DNA of 64,000 nt from the NCBI RefSeq assembly GCF_000299895.1, contig NZ_AMRG01000005.1, forward strand, positions 148,993 through 212,992, written 5' to 3'. Under the pieces are notes generated by a model. The model had not been told where the DNA came from and made no database searches. It saw only the letters and a program-made list of their open reading frames with translations. Shown piece after piece: positions 60,564-64,000 of the stretch. A program made the position numbers and the translations under genes. Every line of letters begins with the position of its first letter. Positions within the stretch are counted from its first letter, which is position 1. Source of the stretch: Idiomarina xiamenensis 10-D-4 (lineage in GTDB: Bacteria; Pseudomonadota; Gammaproteobacteria; Enterobacterales; Alteromonadaceae).

Positions 60564-60592
60564 CTTGAAACAGCCGCAGGCTATCCCTATTT
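60564..60592 (+). promoter_or_regulatory. Sigma-32 heat-shock promoter of the small heat-shock gene
   Basis: CTTGAA (60564-60569) matches the -35 consensus exactly. CCCTATTT (60585-60592) is the -10, with a spacer of about 15 bases. As at groES, the -10 reads CCCTAT rather than CCCCAT. Confidence 0.7.
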
Positions 60593-60601
60593 ATAGATTG
60601 A

Positions 60602-60691
60602 GGGCGAGGTCTCTAAGAGAGTCGCCCGTTGACCGAGGAGCAGATTGCTCTCGGTATGAACATTTAACAGTCTATTGCTTCTTAGGAGAAT
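60602..60691 (+). promoter_or_regulatory. ROSE-like RNA thermometer in the 5' leader of the small heat-shock gene
   Basis: Three hairpins in the ~100-base leader: 60602-60627 (GGGCGA/TCGCCC base), 60633-60654 (CCGAG-AGCA / TGCTCTCGG with a bulged G), and 60674-60691. In the third, ATTGCTTC pairs with GGAGAAT around a TTA loop, with G77 bulged and one G-T pair. It thereby masks the Shine-Dalgarno AGGAG (60684-60688), which is 7 bases before the ATG. TTGCT opposite the ribosome site with an unpaired G is the hallmark of ROSE elements of hsp20/ibpA mRNAs. Confidence 0.65.
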
Positions 60692-60695
60692 GACT

Positions 60696-61151
60696 ATGGC
60701 TACTATTGATTTATCACCCCTCTATCGCAGCAGTGTTGGTTTTGACCGGATGGCATCGTTATTAGATGCGGCGCTTCGTTCTGACACCAGTGCTTCGGGT
60801 TACCCTCCTTACAACATCGAAAGTACCGGCGAAAACCAGTATGTCATCACCTTAGCCGTGGCTGGCTTTGCCGAAGACGAACTGGAACTTGAAGTTGAGA
60901 ACGGCGTACTTCGTGTGCAAGGCAAAAAAGCCGATGACGGTGAGCAGCGTAAGTACTTGCATAAAGGCATTGCGTTCCGCGGTTTTGAACGTAAATTTAG
61001 TCTAGCTGAACACGTTGAAATTACCGGCGCCAAGTTGGAAAACGGGTTATTGGCGATTGGTTTGGTTAAACGTATCCCAGAGGCGATGAAAGCTAAACGT
61101 ATTGCCATTGGTCAATCGTTAGGTGCGTTGGAAAACAACAGCGATAGCTAA
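60696..61151 (+). CDS. ibpA: Small heat-shock protein, IbpA-like (Hsp20)
   Basis: ATP-independent holdase that binds unfolding proteins. The alpha-crystallin domain spans about residues 35-125, including YPPYNIESTGENQYVITLAVAG and the LENGLLAIGLVKRIPE end of the core; the oligomerisation IxI-type tail is KRIAIGQ. The N-terminus MATIDLSPLYRSSVGFDRM is as in IbpA. 151 residues. Control is visible in the leader: a sigma-32 promoter plus a ROSE-like thermometer. Single copy here (no ibpB neighbour). Confidence 0.95.
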   Translation: MATIDLSPLYRSSVGFDRMASLLDAALRSDTSASGYPPYNIESTGENQYVITLAVAGFAEDELELEVENGVLRVQGKKADDGEQRKYLHKGIAFRGFERKFSLAEHVEITGAKLENGLLAIGLVKRIPEAMKAKRIAIGQSLGALENNSDS

Positions 61152-61180
61152 TCGACTGATGCAGTTGATATAGCAATGAG

Positions 61181-61206
61181 GGGCGGCGTTAAGCCGCCCT
61201 TTTTTG
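61181..61206 (+). terminator. Rho-independent terminator after ibpA
   Basis: GGGCGGC and GCCGCCC pair perfectly around GTTAA, followed by six T. Confidence 0.92.
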
Positions 61207-61241
61207 TGCGCTTTTTTTATACCATACTGGAAATTGTGTTT

Positions 61242-61264
61242 GCGATGTTATACTATTACAGCCT
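61242..61264 (+). promoter_or_regulatory. Zur-box-like palindrome at the MerC-family gene
   Basis: ATGTTATA-C-TATTACAGC (61245-61262) fits the gammaproteobacterial Zur motif ATGTTATA-n-TATAACAT, with a perfect left half and about two thirds of the right. It overlaps a TATACT hexamer that could be the -10 and lies 24 bases before the gene, the right place for a zinc-dependent repressor. This is inference from motif and position. Confidence 0.45.
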
Positions 61265-61287
61265 TGTAGGTTTAAGGGTCAAGCTAA

Positions 61288-61689
61288 ATGACTAATCACA
61301 GCAAACTCGATAAAGCAGGTATCTGGATAACCACCTTGTGTGCTATCCATTGTTTGCTGCTGCCTGCAATTCTTCCCGCATTGTCTGTTTTGGGCCTAGC
61401 CGTGACAGGTGATCATACTCTTGAAGATGTGGTCTTGGTATTGAGTATGGTTATTGGATTACTGGCGCTGGGTATCGGTGCGCGTCAGCATGGTTACTGG
61501 CAACCGATCGTTCTGCTACTTATTGGTGGCGTGATTTCTTCACAAAAACATGCGTTTCAGCAAACGGCCGAAGTCGTCATTATCTCGACCGGCGCACTTT
61601 TTATTATTGCTGCACATCTTATTAACTTACGTTTGATGCGTCGTCATCAGCAAGTTTGTAACAGTTGCAATAGCCCCGCAATTCACTAA
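61288..61689 (+). CDS. MerC-domain membrane protein
   Basis: 133 residues with four transmembrane helices. The MerC signature CAIHCLLLPAILPALS (Cys-x-x-His-Cys) lies in helix 1, and a Cys-rich cytoplasmic-side tail (QQVCNSCNSPAIH) ends the protein. The family is named for mercury transport, but most chromosomal members are not linked to mercury, and no mer genes are near. The Zur-like box upstream suggests a role under zinc limitation. ATG 61288. Confidence 0.82.
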   Translation: MTNHSKLDKAGIWITTLCAIHCLLLPAILPALSVLGLAVTGDHTLEDVVLVLSMVIGLLALGIGARQHGYWQPIVLLLIGGVISSQKHAFQQTAEVVIISTGALFIIAAHLINLRLMRRHQQVCNSCNSPAIH

Positions 61690-61754
61690 ACTCGGCTATA
61701 CCTTTTTGACGATCATTGCTTTCACTGCATGATCCCGAACAGCCAAGGATAGTT

Positions 61755-62693
61755 ATGAAAGCCGTTATTCTTGATGCCGCCAGCCTTGCTGACGATATTG
61801 ATTTAAGCCCCCTGCGTGATGCTGTTGAGCAACTTGAAGTGCATCCATTAACGTCACCAGAACAAACACTACAACGACTGCGTGAAGCCGATATTGCGAT
61901 TACCAACAAAGTCGTGATTGACGCTGACTTGATGCAGCAGTTACCCAACTTAAAGCTGATCTGTGTGTTAGCCACCGGAACCAATAATATTGATAAAGAG
62001 GCTGCCGCAAAACACAACATCACGGTCAAGAATGTTAAAGCCTATGGCACCGCTAGTGTCGTGCAGCACACCATGATGTTGATGTTGGCGCTGGCTAATC
62101 GTTTGCCATTGTATGCGCGAGATGTCGCCGCTGGACGTTGGAATCGTAGTGAACTGTTTTGCTTGCTGGACTACAAAACCTTGGAGTTAGCGGGTAAGCA
62201 TTTGGTCATCGTCGGGCAGGGCGAACTGGGTGAAGCGGTTGCTAAGGTCGCTGAAGCTTTTGGCATGCGAGTTAGCTATGCCGCTAGACCGGGTAACGAA
62301 GCCGCCGATTCACGTCCTGCGTTAGCCGAACTGGTCGGTGATGCCGATGTCATTAGCTTACATTGTCCGTTAACGCCAGAAACCCAAGGTTTGGTCGATG
62401 CTAAGCTTTTAAAACAAGTAAAATCGGGTGCCTTACTGGTGAACTGTGCCCGCGGTGGCATTATTAATGAGGCGGATGCGTTACAGGCTTTGCGTGAGGG
62501 ACGCTTAGGTGGTTTGGCGGTAGATGTATTGCCGCAAGAGCCACCGCGAGACGGTCATGTGTTAACCGATGCGATGGCAGATAACGATTTAAACCTGATC
62601 GTCACGCCGCATAACGCTTGGACTTCACCTGAAGCACGCGCCAACATCGTGCGTCTGACGCTAGACAATATTCGTCAATGGCAGCAACAGTAG
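61755..62693 (+). CDS. D-isomer-specific 2-hydroxyacid dehydrogenase, HprA-like
   Basis: NAD(P)H-dependent 2-ketoacid reductase, closest in appearance to glycerate/hydroxypyruvate dehydrogenases. The nucleotide-binding GQGELGEAVAKVAEAFG, catalytic Arg in NCARGGIINE, Glu in LPQEPP and His in VTPHNAWTSPEA are all present. 312 residues from ATG 61755, which has AAGGATAGTT upstream. Exact substrate unresolved (hydroxypyruvate/glyoxylate likely). GarK-type glycerate kinase is encoded at 1916. Confidence 0.88.
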   Translation: MKAVILDAASLADDIDLSPLRDAVEQLEVHPLTSPEQTLQRLREADIAITNKVVIDADLMQQLPNLKLICVLATGTNNIDKEAAAKHNITVKNVKAYGTASVVQHTMMLMLALANRLPLYARDVAAGRWNRSELFCLLDYKTLELAGKHLVIVGQGELGEAVAKVAEAFGMRVSYAARPGNEAADSRPALAELVGDADVISLHCPLTPETQGLVDAKLLKQVKSGALLVNCARGGIINEADALQALREGRLGGLAVDVLPQEPPRDGHVLTDAMADNDLNLIVTPHNAWTSPEARANIVRLTLDNIRQWQQQ

Positions 62694-62717
62694 TGGTGTG
62701 ACGGTTAACGCGACGAC

Positions 62718-63839
62718 TTAGCGTCGTCGCGTTAAATAAACGCCCGCTTCCATATGCTCGGTGTAAGGGAACTGGTCAAATAATGCGGCCTTGGTGAGCT
62801 GATGGGTTTGCGTTAGTACCGCTAAATTGGCACAGAGTGTGTCGGGGTTACAGGAAATATAAAGAATATTGTCGTATTGCTGTACCAACGCTAAGGTGTC
62901 CGGATCCAAACCGGCTCGAGGTGGGTCGACCAGCACGGTACGACAGTCGAAGTCGTGGATATTGGCTTCTTGAGCTCGTCTCGAGGTCAGTTCGCCGTTC
63001 ATTGCCGCGCTGAACTCTTCGGCAGACATGCGCACGACGGTGACATTATCGATGGCGTTTATATCAGCGTTATGGCGTGCCGCGGCAACGGAACTTTTAC
63101 TAATTTCGGTGGCGAGCACTCGGCCAAATTGACTGGCTAATGGCAAGGTAAAGTTACCGTTGCCGCAGTACAGTTCTAATAGATCATCTTCGTTGTCGCC
63201 CACCGCAGCTTGTGCCCAGCCGATCATTTGTTGATTGATGGCGGCATTGGGTTGCGTAAAACTGTTCTCTACTTGTAAGAAGTCATAGTCGTGACCATTG
63301 ACACTGACTCGTTCGGTAACGGCGTCACTGCCTAATACCCGCTTTTGCTTTCTTGCTCGGCCAATGATATTCAACGAGTGCAGCGACAGTTGTGTGGTCA
63401 GTTGTTGTTGCAGTTGGCGCGCAGACTGCTCCCATTGCTCATCCAGCTGTCGGTGATACAGCAATGAAATGATGGCTTGTTGAGTCGTTGTGGTTAAGAA
63501 GTCGACTTGAAATAGTTTGGTTCGTAGTTGTGGCTGATCTTTAATGGCGTCAATTAAGGCGGTCATCAATTGATTAATTAATTGCGCGCCAGGCAAAAAC
63601 TGGTCAATACGAATCTTTTCGCGTGTGTCTGGATCGAACATGATGTAATAGAGGTCATCTCCCTCATGCCAGACTCTAAATTCCGCTCGCATTCGATAAT
63701 GTTTGACCGGTGAAGCGAATACCTCTAGCGGCGGTGTATGCTGAGCGGTCATAAAAGGCGATAGCTTTTCCGTCAGGCGCGCTTGCTTGTCGGCCAACTG
63801 CGCAGAATATTCTAGTGTATTGATTTGCTTATGCGTCAT
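62718..63839 (-). CDS. trmA: tRNA (uracil-54-C5)-methyltransferase
   Basis: Makes ribothymidine-54 in the T-loop of tRNAs (and methylates tmRNA) with SAM. Methyltransferase motifs LLELYCGNGNFTLPLA and FDCRTVLVDPPRAGLD, and the nucleophile Cys in LYISCNPDTLCANL. 366 residues from ATG 63839, the E. coli length; a TTG at 63854 adds five residues. It lacks a TRAM domain, as expected for TrmA. It converges with the dehydrogenase gene. Beyond it (63840-64000) no gene is visible. Confidence 0.97.
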   Translation of the reverse strand: MTHKQINTLEYSAQLADKQARLTEKLSPFMTAQHTPPLEVFASPVKHYRMRAEFRVWHEGDDLYYIMFDPDTREKIRIDQFLPGAQLINQLMTALIDAIKDQPQLRTKLFQVDFLTTTTQQAIISLLYHRQLDEQWEQSARQLQQQLTTQLSLHSLNIIGRARKQKRVLGSDAVTERVSVNGHDYDFLQVENSFTQPNAAINQQMIGWAQAAVGDNEDDLLELYCGNGNFTLPLASQFGRVLATEISKSSVAAARHNADINAIDNVTVVRMSAEEFSAAMNGELTSRRAQEANIHDFDCRTVLVDPPRAGLDPDTLALVQQYDNILYISCNPDTLCANLAVLTQTHQLTKAALFDQFPYTEHMEAGVYLTRRR

Positions 63840-64000
63840 GCAAACGAGTTCCAATCACGATATATAGTGTAAGTCGTGCCGATAAACACGAAGGTTACGG
63901 CAAGTGTTAATCGGCCAAGTTTAACACACTCATTGGCGCCTGGAATGTTGCATCTGGCTAACATCCGCCGATTAAATAAGCGAACGATAAAAAAACACAA

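Noticed and set aside
63840..64000. AT-rich right end of the window
   Set aside because: No convincing gene, hairpin or promoter; it may be the upstream region of a gene outside the window.

Overview
This window looks like chromosomal DNA of a gammaproteobacterium of the Alteromonadales (Shewanella/Ferrimonas-like). The basis is gene content and order: argD/astA/astD followed by a DUF3802 gene, slyX next to an FKBP isomerase, rsd-nudC-hemE, orn/rsgA/psd, dusB-fis, aroQ-accB-accC, cutA-dsbD-groESL and the epmB/efp/epmA set, plus the lineage-typical families DUF2970, DUF3016, DUF3617 and DUF413 (MaoP). The genus cannot be fixed from the sequence alone. Base composition looks even, genes are densely packed on both strands, and no insertion sequence, phage, integron or CRISPR array is visible.

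Layout. 1-10 kb: small uncharacterised proteins, a lipoprotein, glycerate kinase, a BacNav-type voltage-gated cation channel, a DUF3617 protein, glutathione reductase, a YgjP-like metallopeptidase and a DPP-IV-type lipoprotein peptidase. 10-17 kb: oligopeptidase A, a DUF2970 pair, rpe, trpS, a SlyA-like regulator, pabA and an HDOD protein. 17-23 kb: argD(astC)-astA-astD behind ArgR-like boxes, then DUF3802, OsmC and rlmJ. 23-29 kb: prkB, slyX, a WD40 lipoprotein, an FKBP lipoprotein, rsd, nudC and hemE, with a candidate antisense-strand small RNA between nudC and hemE. 29-37 kb: an RND efflux pair, an exported Cys-rich protein, a GDPD phosphodiesterase, psd and rsgA. 37-43.5 kb: orn, two identical tRNA-Gly(GCC) genes, hemN, cardiolipin synthase, maoP and an EAL-CBS-GGDEF protein. 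43.5-52 kb, nearly all on the minus strand: purH, an exported methyltransferase, purD, dusB-fis, prmA and aroQ-accB-accC. 52-64 kb: cutA-dsbD, groESL behind a sigma-32-type promoter, DUF3016, a short unknown, epmB, efp-epmA, an IbpA-like small heat-shock protein behind a sigma-32 promoter and a ROSE-like RNA thermometer, a MerC-domain protein behind a Zur-like box, a D-2-hydroxyacid dehydrogenase and trmA.

How it fits together. Most genes are core: nucleotide, heme, fatty-acid and arginine metabolism, translation and its factors (EF-P and both modification enzymes, PrmA, RsgA, TrmA, DusB, RlmJ), envelope biogenesis and protein quality control. No complete novel multigene system stands out. 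The features most worth a second look are regulatory or small: the candidate sRNA at about 27.72-27.80 kb, the ROSE-like thermometer at 60.60-60.69 kb, the acidic selectivity filter of the channel at 3.1-4.0 kb, the Zur-like operator at 61.24 kb and the signal-peptide-bearing methyltransferase inside the purH/purD cluster.
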